The notes beneath the pieces were generated by a model. That model searched no databases, was not told the DNA's origin, and saw only the letters and a program-made list of their open reading frames with translations. From Cacajao melanocephalus (Eukaryota; Chordata; Mammalia; Primates; Pitheciidae), in assembly GCA_963573385.1 (NCBI GenBank), contig CAUYLG010076823.1, positions 1 through 64,000 of the forward strand: a stretch of DNA of 64,000 nucleotides. The letters run 5' to 3'. Numbering within the stretch: the stretch's first letter is position 1; each line of letters starts with the position of its first letter. The translations under genes and the position numbers were made by a program. This document shows, one piece after another, positions 23,079 through 36,840 of this stretch.

Positions 23079-23389
23079 AGTGTTCTAAAATTTCAGTATT
23101 TGGTTAATGGTGTTAATACAGTTATGGAGATAACTAGTTGTCCTTATTCAGAGATTCCTGAGTCAAGAATGGAATTAAGGTAGTTGCCAACCCAGCGTGC
23201 CATGTGGCCTCGGTTTTCTGCTCCTCTCTCCTGCTGCCTGGTCCCACACACAGCAAACCCCTTGCTCCCTTTCTGTAAACCCAATTTATGTTTTTTCCGT
23301 GAAATCTCTACATTTCCAGTTTCCCCGATGTCTTTACAACATCTAAAATGTATAAGCTCTGGCATGAAAAGTGAATGGTAATGATCATG

Positions 23390-23670
23390 GCAATGTTAAC
23401 AACCATAATGGAATCATAATCGTCAACATTTCTATAGTTTTTTACTGCATGCCAGGTACTTTTCTGTGTCCTTTAAACACATTAGCTTATATAGAATCCT
23501 CACAAAAACGCAAGGTCGGTACTATTATCCTCATTTTATAAATGAGGAAACTGTCCCTGAGAAGTAAATTACTTACCCAAGGGTACAAAGCTACTAAGTG
23601 GCAGAGCAAGGACTTGATCCCATCACTAATGGCTCCGGAGTCTGTGCTCTGAACCACTGTCTGCTGTGCT
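23390..23670 (-). repeat. MIR element, antisense, nearly complete
   Basis: ACTGCATGCCAGGTACTTTT, CTCATTTTATAAATGAGGAA, 'TAAGTGGCAGAGCAAGGACT' and GAGTCTGTGCTCTGAACCAC cover most of the reverse MIR consensus. It is the best-preserved MIR in the window. Confidence 0.85.
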
Positions 23671-24334
23671 ATACTGTGGATATGATCCTTTTCAGCCCCA
23701 TTGCTTTGAAGGTAACCAAATGAGTATTTATTATGTATTTATTTGGTGTGCCAGCACTGTGCTGAATACTGAAGAGAGAACTAGGAATGAGGTAATAATT
23801 TATCATCTCACTGAAGAAATGAGACACTGTCGACTGGAAAGGCTTCGTGGTACAGTTTTAACAGCCAGACCAGGAGAGGGATAGGTTCTTGTGGAGTGTG
23901 GTAGCACAAGGAAATAGAACTTGAACTTGTTGTTAAGGGAAGGGGAGGAAGAAGAGCCTGTCTTTAGCCCCAAGCTGACAAAGAGATTTCAAAGAGGCCA
24001 TCTTGACTAGAGTGACAAGTTTGTGTTGGGTTGCTGGGCAGATAAGTTTGAAAAGATGAGAAAGCTACGGTTCTAAAGAGAAAGGATACACCCATAATTT
24101 CTCACTTCCAGTCCTGTGTTGAGGCCTAAAATAGTTGAGGAATGCGTACATGTCAGGATGGGAGGCCTGAGGTGGCACAATAACGTATCCCAGGTAGTAG
24201 ATGGGCATTTCTGTACCCAGAGCCTGAATATTTTGTCTGAGAACTAGAAATTCCAAGGTTACTTAGGTTACATGTATCATAAAAAAATCATTTATTAGAT
24301 GTATCTGGTGTTTAAGCTGAGACCTTTTTACTTG

Positions 24335-24500
24335 AAAAACAGTCTGTCTACTCTTTTGTGAGATCTTCACAAGAACACTCTGAGGTCAGTATTAGCCTCA
24401 ATTTATAGAAGAAACTTAAAGACTCACACAGTCGATGACTTGCCCAAGACCACCACATGACTCTAGACTGGAGTCCAAGCCTCTTGGCTCCACTTTGGTA
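24335..24500 (-). repeat. MIR element, antisense
   Basis: AACACTCTGAGGTCAGTATT, TTTATAGAAGAAACTTAAAG and GATGACTTGCCCAAGACC match the reverse MIR consensus. Confidence 0.65.
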
Positions 24501-27500
24501 AGTCTGCCCTGCCACAAGGCAGCTCCTCATAGCTGGCCATGGAGATCAATTTGAGAAGTGGACTCACATAAGACAGTGGTGTTCACAGTTGAGCCAAAGA
24601 TCCAGAGGACCCCATGATGCCACCCTACTCACAGAATTTCTAGAGACTTTATACGCGAAGAGCCGCCTTTATTTCAAATAAGAGCCCTTAAGCAATGCAC
24701 ATTGCAAATGCAGAGGAGATGATTTAGCCTGAAGGAGATTATACTTGGTAGAACTGGCCCATGAGCATTTTGTCCCTATCTCACTCTCATTCGTGACAGG
24801 GATTTTTACTTAGATAACTAAAACAATTTCTTGTGCCCTCTCAGCTGGTCTTGAATTTGTAGCCTGCTTAAGAAGGCATGTGGTCACAAAGAAGCTTACA
24901 AATAAAGGCCCCCAGCAAAACAAAACTGCTCCTTCATTTTCTGGCTAAAAGTAGGGTCAAAGAAGTAAAGTAATAAGTTGTAGCCTAGAAAACTAAAAAG
25001 GAAGTAGGGTATGCGTGTGGGAGGAAGGCAGGGAGTATTGATATACCTAACATGACCACGGTGCCACTTGCTGCGTAGGTCCTAATTGTACCCATTCTAT
25101 GTCCCCACATCCTCTGATTCCATAAATTCCAGAACAGCCCAAAGGAATCCTATTGGTTTTGTTTGGAGAGCAGCCTTATGTTTCTCAGCCTGCCCATTCT
25201 AAAGCAGGCCTGACAAATTTGGAACCTAAATATAAGCTGATGGAAATCAGCTACTAGCAAAGTAAGCTAAATTAATAAAGTAGACGCCTGAAATACCAAG
25301 AATGTATTTTTTTTTCTAGAAATCTTGCTCTCTAGTCATCAGGCTAGGTAAACTGAAGCAAGCCTCCATCTCTGCAGCAAGCCCTTTCCTTTGCCTGGTG
25401 GTGCTTCCCAGAGAGCCCTGCATGGGAATGCCGCCCCCGCCTCCAGAACTACTGCTCCCCCTAGTGGCAGCCTTCACGCCTTCATCTACCAATTTTATAG
25501 GTATATGGTATGTGTAACAGGAGTCACAGCCTTCCCTGTCTCTGAAAGGATTTATGCATAGTGGCTTATTAGAGAAAGGGAAGCAACATCTAAATGGGCC
25601 AAATGTACAAAGTACACACTGTGGGCAGCTTTCTAATTACAGTAAGAAAGCATGACTACACAGTTGGGTCTTATGGTGGCCCCAAAGGGATTATAGGTGG
25701 GGAAAAAAGTGCTGGACCGAGAACAAGAAATTCTACTTCAAATCCTGACTTTGCCCCCAAATAACTATGTACCCTTGAGCTAGACAGTTCCGTTTTATAA
25801 ATATAAGTGACATTTATAAGTATACACGTAAGTGAGAAACTCAGGCTTTCTCACATGTAGATTTTGTTTTAATATTTAAGACTGTATCTATGAAAGTAAA
25901 TACCATAGTTTCTCTTTGTATACACTGTTTATGGAATAATAGACTGTACAAACGCCAAATCTCATCTACACGTCATCCTTTCCTTTGCTGCTACTTCTAT
26001 TCTAGTTCAAATCCTTACCACTCTGTACCCTCTGTAATGGATCACCTCCCTTCCCTTCATCGACTTTGTAGGAATTTTTTTCCAGGCTTCAGACAGGAAC
26101 AGAAAGCATGGTGGCTCACTTAGTGCCTGGAGAAACCAGTGTAACTACAAAAACTAACCCCCACCTAAAAATAAATGGGCCAGTGCAGGAGAGGTTTACA
26201 TCCTCTGCATGAAATCAGACAGGTGCAGCAGTTGTATGCAAAAACAAAATGATTCTAATACAGAGATCGAATAAGTTGCCTAGGCAAAACTGGCCAATAT
26301 CCTGTGCCCCTCTCACTCCTTCCTCACTATCTCCTCATCCTCCCTCCTTCCTCACGGTTAATTTGCCATTTAGAGTGTGCAGCATTACCAAGAAAAGACT
26401 CACAAAAGAGGGTCCAGAAGTTCCGTATCTACCCCAGTTTAATAATTCCCTCTGATTGTCAGGAAAACATACTTCAACTGGGTTTTAGAAGTTGGTAAAC
26501 TGAAATAGAAGATGAAGAGATTTGCCAATAGCCACTACTTAAATCATAGTAGGACCAAAACAAAGTTCAGAAGAACTGTCTTGTAGCCTCCTGCTGTGGG
26601 TGCCCAAGAACCCTTTTCTGTAGGGAAAACAGAGATATTTCCAATGTTAGGGAGGCAACTACCCTAAAGGGATTGGGAACTTAGCATATTTTAATTTCTA
26701 CCTTTGCCATGTGGTGAAATTGAATAGTGATCTGCTGAGTTCCATCGTTCTCATTTGTGTTGAAACTTGACTAAGCCTGCTTTCATTGTTATTTAGAATT
26801 TTTGTGAAAGCATAAATATTCCTGGGACATCATAAAGATTTAAATCATAAAGTTGATTTTTAATTTTGTAACCTAAAACAGCTTGAACACCTGAAGAGAC
26901 TTAGCAATGATATTACATTGTGTTGCATCTGATAAGATTCCTTCAGCAAACAGTCGTACTATGATCTAAAATATTGGGTGCCTTACCAAAGATAAGTAAA
27001 TTATATAGTCATCTTTCTCTTATTAGCTTCATTGAAATAAACTCACATGTAATTATGTGACTTTGAGAAAACACCTGTTTGATGGGTGCGTGAATGAATG
27101 GGTGGACGAGCTACGTCACAATCTCTCAGAGGCTTCCTTTCATCCCTCACAATGTTTCAGCTCTAGTTCAATGCTACAAAACTTGAGGGTCTCCAGTAAT
27201 AGTGGCGATGGTCTGGAATGGCACTAAATCAAGCTCAAATCATCCAAAAACTTCCCTTTAAGGTATCTGTTTCCTTCCCCATTTTACTGGAGCTGCCCCT
27301 ATTTAACTAGGTTGATTGATGGAAGCCTTACTTCTACTTCCTTACTTCCTGCCATTTCTCTGACAGGAGGTAGGAATAAGCAATGCAATAGGCCCAAGGC
27401 CAAAAACCAAGCTGCGGGATCTCCTTCACTGCCAGACTGGTCACCCACCTAAGAATAATTGAGAGCCTATTAGAAGTGGGGCTGAACTGCAAATGTCATT

Positions 27501-28274
27501 GAGCCTGGAGAGACCCAGCAAGGGAAGTAGTGAGGAAAGAATTGTATCGTGGGACAGTGATGCTGGGGCAGATCTGACTTCTAGGCTTAATCTTACCACA
27601 AAGTCTCATGAGTTCTCCTGACCTTTCTGTGGTTTCCCCACCCTCTCACTTTCTTGAAAAACAACCCCCTATTAACTGCTTGCCTCCTAGGGATGGATGC
27701 TAGCATAATATTGGGTGAACAGTTTTCTGAAGCTTTTGAAACTAGGGAGGTTAAAAAAAATCACAAAACTAGAAATGACTGGCTTTAGGATCCCGACAAC
27801 TGGCTACTGAGCCATTTCTGTGTTATCAAATGAACTGTCAACCTAAAGCACCTGCCAGGTCTAGGCACTGGATCTCTGAGCTTCTCCTCTGTCCCTGCAA
27901 CCCTTCTAGATTTCCTCCTCCACATACACATTCCAGTTATCATCAGCCAGCCTCACTAAGTCACCAAGACATCACGTTCAAGCCATCGCTAGTCATGAAT
28001 TAAACTGCCATGATGTCCCGGGTACTTTCTGGAAATGGCATAAATCTAGAAAAGAAAAAAATAGATGGCGTGGGTTTGAAGCTCACTGTAGGCACTCACA
28101 GTTTGATTCTTGTAAGTCTTTTCAGATTAAAAAAAAAAAAGTCTGAAGTGGACTGTGATTATTCTGGAATTTTCCCTCCATGACCCTGAGGGGCACGTGT
28201 TGACTTCATTCTACTGGGAACCTGCTTTGCAGAGAGTTTCCTATAGTATTGGAGAAAATAAAAGCAATAAATAA

Positions 28275-28512
28275 GACCTGAGGAGGATCACAGGAGCCCA
28301 GGAGGTCAAGACCTGCCTGGGAAACATGGCAAGACCCGAGCTTTACAAACATTTGAACATTAGCTGGGAATGGTAGTGCATGCCTGTGATCCCAGCTACA
28401 CAAGAGACAGAGGTGGGAGGATTGCTTGAGCCCAGGAGTTTAAGACCACAGTGAGCTGTGTTTGTGCCTCTGCACTCCTGGGTGACAGAGCAAGATCCTG
28501 TCTCAAAAAAAA
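28275..28512 (+). mobile_element. Old Alu (AluJ-like), 5'-truncated
   Basis: GGAGGATCACAGGAGCCCAG, ATTGCTTGAGCCCAGGAG and GGGTGACAGAGCAAGATCCT with a short A tail. It is divergent and lacks the first part of the left monomer. Confidence 0.85.
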
Positions 28513-28582
28513 AACCCTGAGTTTTGTCCCTCATAATATTTATAGCTAAATAAAGATAATAGATGTATATGTGACTACATAG

Positions 28583-29336
<754 letters not shown>

Positions 29337-29377
<41 letters not shown>
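29337..29377 (+). repeat. (TG)n microsatellite inside the Alu cluster
   Basis: About 20 perfect TG units followed by TTTGTTTGTTTAG. It separates two partial antisense Alu 3' segments and is a likely length polymorphism. Confidence 0.97.
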
Positions 29378-29380
<3 letters not shown>

Positions 29381-29512
29381 TTTGTTTAGTAGAGATGGGG
29401 ATTTGCTGTGTTGGCCAGCCTGTTCTCGAACTCCTGGCCTCAGACGATTTGCCTACCTTGGCCTCACAAAGGGCTGGGATTGTAGGCATGAGCCACCGCA
29501 TCTGGCCCAGAT
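29378..29512 (-). mobile_element. Partial antisense Alu after the TG repeat
   Basis: TAGTAGAGATGGGGATTTGC, GTTGGCCAGCCTGTTCTCG and CATGAGCCACCGCATCTGGC form an Alu left-arm segment. It closely resembles 29200-29335, so it may be a local duplicate. Confidence 0.8.
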
Positions 29513-29965
29513 GTCTTTCTTTATCTCTGGAAGCCATGTGTTCTTTTGACCATCGAACCAACCTCTATTTCTCTTTTATAACTTTGCTTTTTCTTTAATG
29601 ATCCTTTCCCAAATCTATCTGTACCATTTGTTCTAGCATCCCCCCTCCTCACTGACATTTGTGTGTGTTGTATGTATTTGGTGTTGCACATATGTTTTCT
29701 GTTCCAGCTGGTAGCATTTAGATCAAATAATCCACAGGCTGCAAAAGCAATGAGAAACCTTCTTATTTGAGATCACTACCACAGTCACACCAATCAGAGA
29801 GGCAAGAGAGCCCAGGTTCTTGATTGTCCTTTTACCTGATTTGTCTCTGTTGTTAAAACAGGGTTCTGCATACATCCTGAGGTTCCTTCCTGCCTTACCA
29901 ATATTGAATGCCAAAAAGGAGTCAACTGAATTGACCAGGTCTATATTTCTTTTCTGTTGCTCCAG

Positions 29966-30093
29966 GATTCTTCTACAGTCAGATGATTCCTTACAGATCT
30001 TGGCACCAGTGGAAGCGGATGTGGGTTTCTACACTTGTAATGCCACCAATGCCTTGGGATCCGACTCTGTCTCCATTGCTGTCACATTAGCAG
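29966..30093 (+). CDS. ADAMTSL1: ADAMTSL1 internal exon: second half of second Ig-like domain
   Basis: This 128-nt exon supplies the third base of the split Arg codon and then reads ILLQSDDSLQILAP. It provides the strand-F motif DVGFYTC, with Asp codon 30018-30020 and Cys 30036-30038 pairing with the Cys in the preceding exon. An Asn-Ala-Thr sequon lies directly after it. The exon ends VTLA plus one base of a Gly codon. The acceptor is TTGCTCCAG (ends 29965) and the donor is GTAACC at 30094. I recall human having Pro where this reads Ser in LLQSDD and Tyr where this reads Ser in LGSDS, so the window may be non-human. Splitting one Ig domain between two exons is common in extracellular Ig genes. 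Confidence 0.94.
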
Positions 30094-30116
30094 GTAACCT
30101 GAAAATCCCTGTTGTG

Positions 30117-30440
30117 TTCATTTCATAAACCTTTAATGAATGAGTGCCTACAGTGTGTTAAACAGGCCCAGCGATGCATAGATAAAGGAGACCCAGATCT
30201 CACCTTCAGGGAGTTTGTAATTATAATGGCAGTGTAGTATGTGGTAGAATGAAGTGCTATAACTGATAACCAAATAGCATGCAAGGACAGTACATTCCTG
30301 CCAGGAGGTCTTAGAGTTGTAGTGAGTGGAATTTTGATAAGAGACAGGGATATTTCATGCAGGAAGAATGTGAGCAAAGGCGATGTTTGCAAGTGAGCAT
30401 GTTGGAACGCGAATTGTGAATTACGATCGTTGACTCTTTT
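30117..30440 (-). repeat. L2 fragment, antisense, next to an exon donor
   Basis: TTCATTTCATAAACCTTTAA, ATGAGTGCCTACAGTGTG, AGGGAGTTTGTAATTATAAT and GATATTTCATGCAGGAAGAA follow the reverse L2 3' region. It starts about 24 bp after the donor at 30094. Confidence 0.6.
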
Positions 30441-32149
30441 GGATCCTGTCATCTCTTTGTTCCACCTGTTGCAAGAAAGACTATAAGACCCATAAGTCAT
30501 TGAAATTCTGTGGTCATGGGTTGAAGCAGGAGTGATCCCCAGAACTTCTCATTGATTCTGCTTTATTTCAACCTCTTCCTCTAATGCACTGCCAACACTT
30601 CCCCTTTATCCATTGAGGTTAGACAATACATTCTACACATGGTGACTTAAGAACATCACAACTCAGTACGACGTCTCCCAAAGTGTGGTCTTGTAGTAAA
30701 AGACATGTAGAGCTTTTGTGAAACCTCTTTGCATAGGACAAACCCACGTCTTTGAAACTGAAAGAGACCTTAGATACCAGCTGGACCAGGGCCAGGTGAC
30801 CCGGGGTCTCACAGCTGCTCTGTTAGTGGCGAGGAGAAGGGAACTGGAGTCTCCTAACTCCCAGCTCATTGTTCTTCCCACTTCCCCACTGATCTGAGAA
30901 AATAGGATCCTTCCTTTTAGATCTGGGCCCTCCCGTCTTTGTGACTGTGTGGCATGTGTTTGTATTTACTCTTTTCAATTGCTGCTCTCATCAGATGATT
31001 CAGTAGATGCTAGAAAAGCCAACATCACCCCACACTGACTTCATCTGTCCTTGCCGGGATTATGTTGTCACACTGTACTCCAGTCACACATGCTACCCCC
31101 TTGCATATCTGTTTAGCAACAGCATTTCTGCCCCCACGACTTCAGGCTGATCTGGGAGGGGACCCTTAGCAGGCGGCTTTGCGGGGAAGATCAAAGTCAA
31201 CACTGAGGAAGGCAAGTTAAGGGGCCCTGGGCCGGATTAAAGACTGATATTATTAATGCCTATTTCTTGTGAATAAAACATTTGCTTTTCTTCTAATGTA
31301 TTCCAGTTGCAATCTTCATTCCCCTCTTTATGCAGAGTCCAGATGCTCAGCACCAATCATGTTAAATCTCTCTTGCGCCCACCCTCCAACCTGCTTTAGC
31401 AAGAGCACTGCTGACATCTTTCCAGTTGCTGGCAGATAGTGACTCTTGCAAGATTAATTCTCTTGTTTATATTAATCCAGATACGGTTCAGCTCTGTCAC
31501 GGACTAAATACCCTTTGTTCACCCGAATTTAATACGATTAATAGAAACCTGTCTGGAATTAAGCAAGGCAATTGTAACATCAGGCTTGTCTTCAGCTCTT
31601 TGAAGAGGGGTTATTGGAGGCTGCCAACAAGTTCAAAGCCAGGGAAGAGAGACAGAGCAGCCAAAGAGGCACCAGGGAAGGGGAGGAGAGGGGCTGCCTG
31701 GTGAAGTATGACTACAAACACCGCACCCAGGGTGGAGGGAGCTGCATCCGTGTACTTTTGCTGCTGGGGTTTGTTCCGTCTGCTAGAAAATCAGTCAAGC
31801 GGTCCCTCTAAAAACAAAGGCTCAAAATGTACATTGCCTTAAGACTGTATTTGCACCTTTACCTGAGCTTATCATCCACACCTGTGGCAATGTCTACGCT
31901 CACAGCGTTAGGTGGTACACCAGCTCCTGTTGTGAGCGCACCCTCTGCCACGTGTTGTGGAACCTACAGCAATAAATAAAACCTGAGTTTTGTGCTCCCT
32001 GATGCTTACAGATGAGTGAAGGCAAGAGATGGATACATGACTACCTAGAATTGGGAGATAGTTACAATTTACTTAAGATGTATGCATGGAGATCCTGCTT
32101 AGTAGATTGGAAGATATAACCTGAATATAACTTTAATTGGAGGGGTCGG

Positions 32150-32390
32150 GGCGAATGGGTTATCAGGCATTTCTAAGTTTGATTACCAGTTATACTGCTT
32201 ATTAGCTATGTGATCTTGGACAAAGTATATAACCTCAGTGAGTCTCTGTTCTCATCTGTAAAAATGAAACTAACATTACTTTACAGGGTTCTTGTTAGGT
32301 TAAGTAAGATTGCACGTGTGAAAAAGCACTTAACCCAATGCCAGGCACATTGTTCACACTCAATAAATGTGAGCCTACTTTTCTTCCTCT
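32150..32390 (+). repeat. MIR element
   Basis: TTATTAGCTATGTGATCTTG, CTCATCTGTAAAAATGAAAC and CACTCAATAAATGTGAGCC match the MIR consensus to its 3' end. Confidence 0.8.
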
Positions 32391-32754
32391 AGTTCTTCGA
32401 GAATGAAGCAACCTGAAAACAGTTCTAAGATATGCAAAGCATTAGCCCAACCCTGCTTCCATGTATCTTTCAGTATGAATCTTAACACTGATATTTTTCA
32501 AGTATGAACTTAGAAATTGATTCCATTCACTTGCAGTCAAATCCTCATGGTGAATCTCAGCACTACTGTGTTTTTAAGGAAACTGCGGGGTTTTTACGGG
32601 ACTTTAGTAGAAATATAGGCCAAAGAGGAAGACATTTTGAGGCTCAAGTTAATCAAGTGTCCCCATGATTTTAGAAGGAAAGTATGGACTTGGGTCTTGC
32701 CAGTGTGCCTGCATTGACCAGATGCAGGGAAATTTGTTCATAATGATTCACAAG

Positions 32755-33025
32755 AGCAGGCATAGCGTGGCAGTTACAATCATGGGCTCCGGAGGCTTGG
32801 GGTCTAGGTCTGTGTCCTGGCTCTGTCACTTCCTCAGTGTAACCATGAGCAACTTCTTTATACTCACTGACTCAATTTCTTCATCTGGAAAATGGTGATA
32901 ATAACAGTACCTGACTCAGAAAGTTCTCATGAAGATTAAATGTGATTATTCATAAAAAATGTTTATAACTGTGGCTGGCACGTCGCAGCCACTGAGTATT
33001 TGTTAACTATTATTATTATTGAGAG
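32755..33025 (+). repeat. MIR element, nearly complete
   Basis: TAGCGTGGCAGTTACAATCA, TGGGCTCCGGAGG, CTGGCTCTGTCACTTCC, AAAATGGTGATAATAACAGT and GCCACTGAGTATTTGTTAAC cover most of the MIR consensus. Confidence 0.85.
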
Positions 33026-34259
33026 AATAATGCATTCAACAAAAGCCAACTTATGTTTACAGCGAGAGAGACTCCTTTTCAGAGACCACAATGCTCACAA
33101 ACCCTTTGTAGGGTAGCGCTCTCAATGTCTCAGTGTCAGCTAGGGAAGCTAGATTAGCCATCTGGAAAGTACGTGGGGCGCCTGGGTTCAGAGCAAGGGA
33201 GGTAGCTCGTGATGAATATTTCAAGGGCCGCAGAGAGAGGCCTGACGGGCTCTGCCTGGCCCACAGCAAGATGCCTGCCACTGAGTTTGCCCATCCTCTG
33301 GATCCAATGTCTTGCCAATTCTGCCTCTCAGATTCATTTGAGTTCTGTGTCTTACTCTATACACAATATTTTTTTGAACATGTAAACGCCATTTCATTTT
33401 AGACATATACAGCCAAACCTTCCTTGTCCTGCCCTGTTTGGCCTGTAAGATATTGTCCTTTGTGCCTTTTTCACCTCTCTAAACTCTTCCATTATGTGTT
33501 GATTTTATCTTTAGGTCTCAGGAATTTGGCAGTACCCTGCAAGTGTCTCTCTGCATGGAGGTGGCCAGTGTTTTCCTCCCTACCTCCCTGGAACAGCCCA
33601 GGGAACTCATAGACGTTTAGACCAAATGGCACAAAATTTCTCTAAATTCACTAAACTGGATGCCTGTTTCACTGCTCCAAGTGTAGATAAAAGTAGCTTA
33701 CAGGAGGGGAAGATTGCAGAGAGGGGATTGTAAGAATGTCACCAAAATGTCACATACCTAACTTTTTGAAGTATTAATTACTTTGTGTTTAGGAATAAAC
33801 AGGGCTAGGTAAAGGAGACTCTCTGATGTGTACAGACATAGCACAGAGATTGGAGAACCATCTTGGCCTATTAGATTCAGCACTAAGCCATCTTACTCAG
33901 AAATCTTCCAAATCTGAATGGCCTAGGCAAGATTTTGAAGGAAAGCAGCAGTTTCCTGGTAAATTACTTCAGTCTGGATCTGTGGAGTTTAGCTGTACTT
34001 ACCAATGCAGAGAAGGGCCTCTGCAGGTATAGACCATTGGTGAGGTCATCGACAAAAGGGAAACATTTTTGGTTGTCATTGATTTTATAAGATCACAAAA
34101 GAGATACTGTAAGGCCTGCCTGACATCATCAGTGGGAAATGAGAATAAGATGAGGGCTGAGGGATGAGTGTATTTTTCATTGAAAAGAGAGAACACAGAT
34201 GAGCTCATCTGACGTTTTCACAGGAAGGGAGAGACAGAAAATATTTCTCCTTTCCTGGC

Positions 34260-34284
34260 TTTTTTTTTTTTTTTTTTTTTTTTT
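34260..34284 (+). repeat. Poly(T) tract
   Basis: An uninterrupted run of 25 T with no recognisable retroelement body attached. Confidence 0.9.
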
Positions 34285-34626
34285 GCTCTCTATGAGTAGA
34301 ATAGCTAATACACATTGTGTCTAATAAAGAGATCACAGAAACCTCACTGGGAAAATAAAAATAAAAGGCAGTTGTTTTTTGAAATTCTTCTTCCTCTGTC
34401 CCTCCCCATCATGATTTAGTAGCTACAGTAAAAGGCAAGCAATTGTGTAAGCTTATCATAATGTAAGTCACTTCAAATTGACATTCTGAATTTTTCACCC
34501 AGCAGTTCTGTTCACAAAGGAGGGTTTGGCTTTATAAAGAGTTAGACTCACAGAGGGCCTTGTCACCAATGCAAAGGCTAACAAAGGAAGATCTACTCCC
34601 GTGCACTAGATCAACAGGAAAGGTGG

Positions 34627-34921
34627 TCTGAGCACAGTGACTCATGCCTATAATCCCAGCATTTTGGGAGGCCAAGGCAGGCAGATCACCTGAAGTCAGG
34701 AGTTCGAGACCAGCCTGGCCAATATGGCGAAACCCCATCTCTACTAAAAATATAAATAGTAGCTGGGCATGGTGGTGCATGCCTGTAATCCCAGCTACTC
34801 AGGAGGCTGAGGCAGGAGAACCGCTTGAACCCAGGAGGCGGAGGTTGCAGTGAGCCAAGATCATGGCACTGTACTCCAGCCCAGGTGACAAGAGCAAAAC
34901 TCCAACTCAAAAAAAAAAAAA
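34627..34921 (+). mobile_element. Full-length Alu (AluS-like) with target-site duplication
   Basis: A complete dimeric Alu flanked by AGGAAAGGTGG at 34616-34626 and 34922-34932. It has a poly(A) tail of about 13. Confidence 0.95.
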
Positions 34922-35904
34922 AGGAAAGGTGGAAAGGTTTGACGGTGTTCCTTATGGCACTCTAGGCCATGTGGTAATGGCCATTGACTGATCTAAGCTG
35001 CCATCAAGGAGATTTTAATATCTGATAGAATACTTGAATAGCTAAGGCCCTTGAGTTTCCTCAGTAAGTACAGATGTACAGAATGCCCACCAAATACCCC
35101 AAGCTCTTCTAGTACTTAAATAAAATTGGTAAGAGGATAGCAAAAGAATCTTACTCAGCTCCCCGGTTGACTAGAGGAAATAAGAAAGTACAAATAGTCC
35201 AAGTTGGCACATCTCAATCTCAAAAGAGCAATTCCAACATCTGTTCAATGGAACACAGGAAGGATGGTGGTTGGACAGGTGGTGGGATATGCCACATCCT
35301 TGGTTAGTGGTTTCTAGAGAGGCTGCAGCATCACATGACTATGTAAGTATGGGGTCCCTTGGCTAGGACTCTGCAGTGGAATATGCAAAGAATTTGTGGC
35401 AGAACCACTTGCGGCTTTATTCTACTTAGAAGCCATCAACATCAATTAAATAATTAGAAGAGGTAATGGTAGTAATCTGAGTAACCTGACCCACTGACAT
35501 TGGCAAAAAAATATCTGAGTATTGAAAGAGAATGGTAATGGAAATGAAGATATGAGAAGGAAGCCATGCAGCCTGGGAATGTTCTGGAAAAGGCAATCTA
35601 AGCCCTACCTACTTTCTCCAGTGCTAAGGGCCCTGTAGTATTTATGCTGAAGTCATGCCAGCTAAACAGAATTTCAAGGGCACAAAAATTCTAATTCCTT
35701 CTCATCTTTTATGCAAGGCAATTAATTAGTAGTCACAATGTTGACCCTAAAAAAACAAAAATAGGCAAAATCAGTTTAAAACTATTTTTTTCAGCTTTAT
35801 TGAGATATAATTTACATATCATACAATTCTCTGTGAATGTGCAATTTAGAGATTTATTTAGCAAATTTATATAGTTATGTAACCATTACTATAAAGTTCT
35901 TTAC

Positions 35905-36416
35905 CTTTTTTTTAATTTTTATTTTAGGTTTGGGGGGTATATGTGCAGGTTTTTTATACAGGTAAACTCATGTCACAGTGGTTTCTGGTACAGATTATTT
36001 CATCACTCAGGTGCTCAGCCTAGTACCCAATAGTTATTTTTTCTGCTCCTCTCACTCTTCCCACCCCTTGCCCTCAAATAGGCTCCAGGGTCTGTTGTTC
36101 CCCCTTCTTTGTGTTCATGAATTCTCATCATTTAGCTCCCACTTGTAAGTGAGAACATTGGTTTTCTGTTCCTGTGTTAGTTTGCCTCCAGCTCCATCCG
36201 AGTTCCTGCAAAAGACATGATCTCCTTCCTTTTTATGGCTGCATAGTATTCCATGGTGTATATGTACCATGTTTTCTTTAGCCAACCTGTCATTGTTGGC
36301 ATTTAGGTTGGTTCCATGTCTTTGCTATTGTGAAGAGTGCTGCAATGAACATTTGTGTGCATGTGTCTTTATGGTAGAATGATTTTATATTCCTCTGGGT
36401 ATATACCCAATAATGG
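35905..36416 (-). mobile_element. Younger antisense L1 3' fragment (L1PB/older L1PA type), 5'-truncated
   Basis: A T-rich head marks the element's poly(A), followed by the antisense 3'UTR and ORF2 end (TAGCTCCCACTTGTAAGTGA, GCTGCATAGTATTCCATGG, GGTATATACCCAATAATGG). It is flanked by the 9-bp duplication GTTCTTTAC at 35896-35904 and 36417-36425. Confidence 0.88.
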
Positions 36417-36521
36417 GTTCTTTACTTTTAACAGTTTTATAAAGGCATAATTAACATACCGTACAACTTACCCACTTAAAGTATACAAAATTCAACAGCT
36501 TTTCGTATATTTAGAGTTGTG

Positions 36522-36840
36522 GCTGGGCACAGTGACTCATGCCTGTAATCCCAGCACTTTGGGAAGCTGAGGCGAAAGGATTGCTTGATCCTAGGAATTC
36601 AAGGCAGGCCTTGGCAACAGAGAGAAACCCCATATTTACAAAAAATATATATTTTAAAAAACTAGACAGGTGTGGTGGCACATACCTATGGTCCCAGTTA
36701 CATGGGAGGCTGACGCAGGAGGATTGCTTGAGCCCAGGAAGTCGAGGCTGCAGTGAGTCATGATTATATCACCGTACTCTAGCCTGAGTGCCAGAGCAAA
36801 ACCCTGTCTCCAAAAACAAACAAACAAACAACAACAACAG
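36522..36840 (+). mobile_element. Alu (AluJ-like) with target-site duplication
   Basis: A divergent dimeric Alu with a CAAA/CAA-rich tail, flanked by GAGTTGTG at 36514-36521 and 36841-36848. It sits inside the older antisense L1M. Confidence 0.92.
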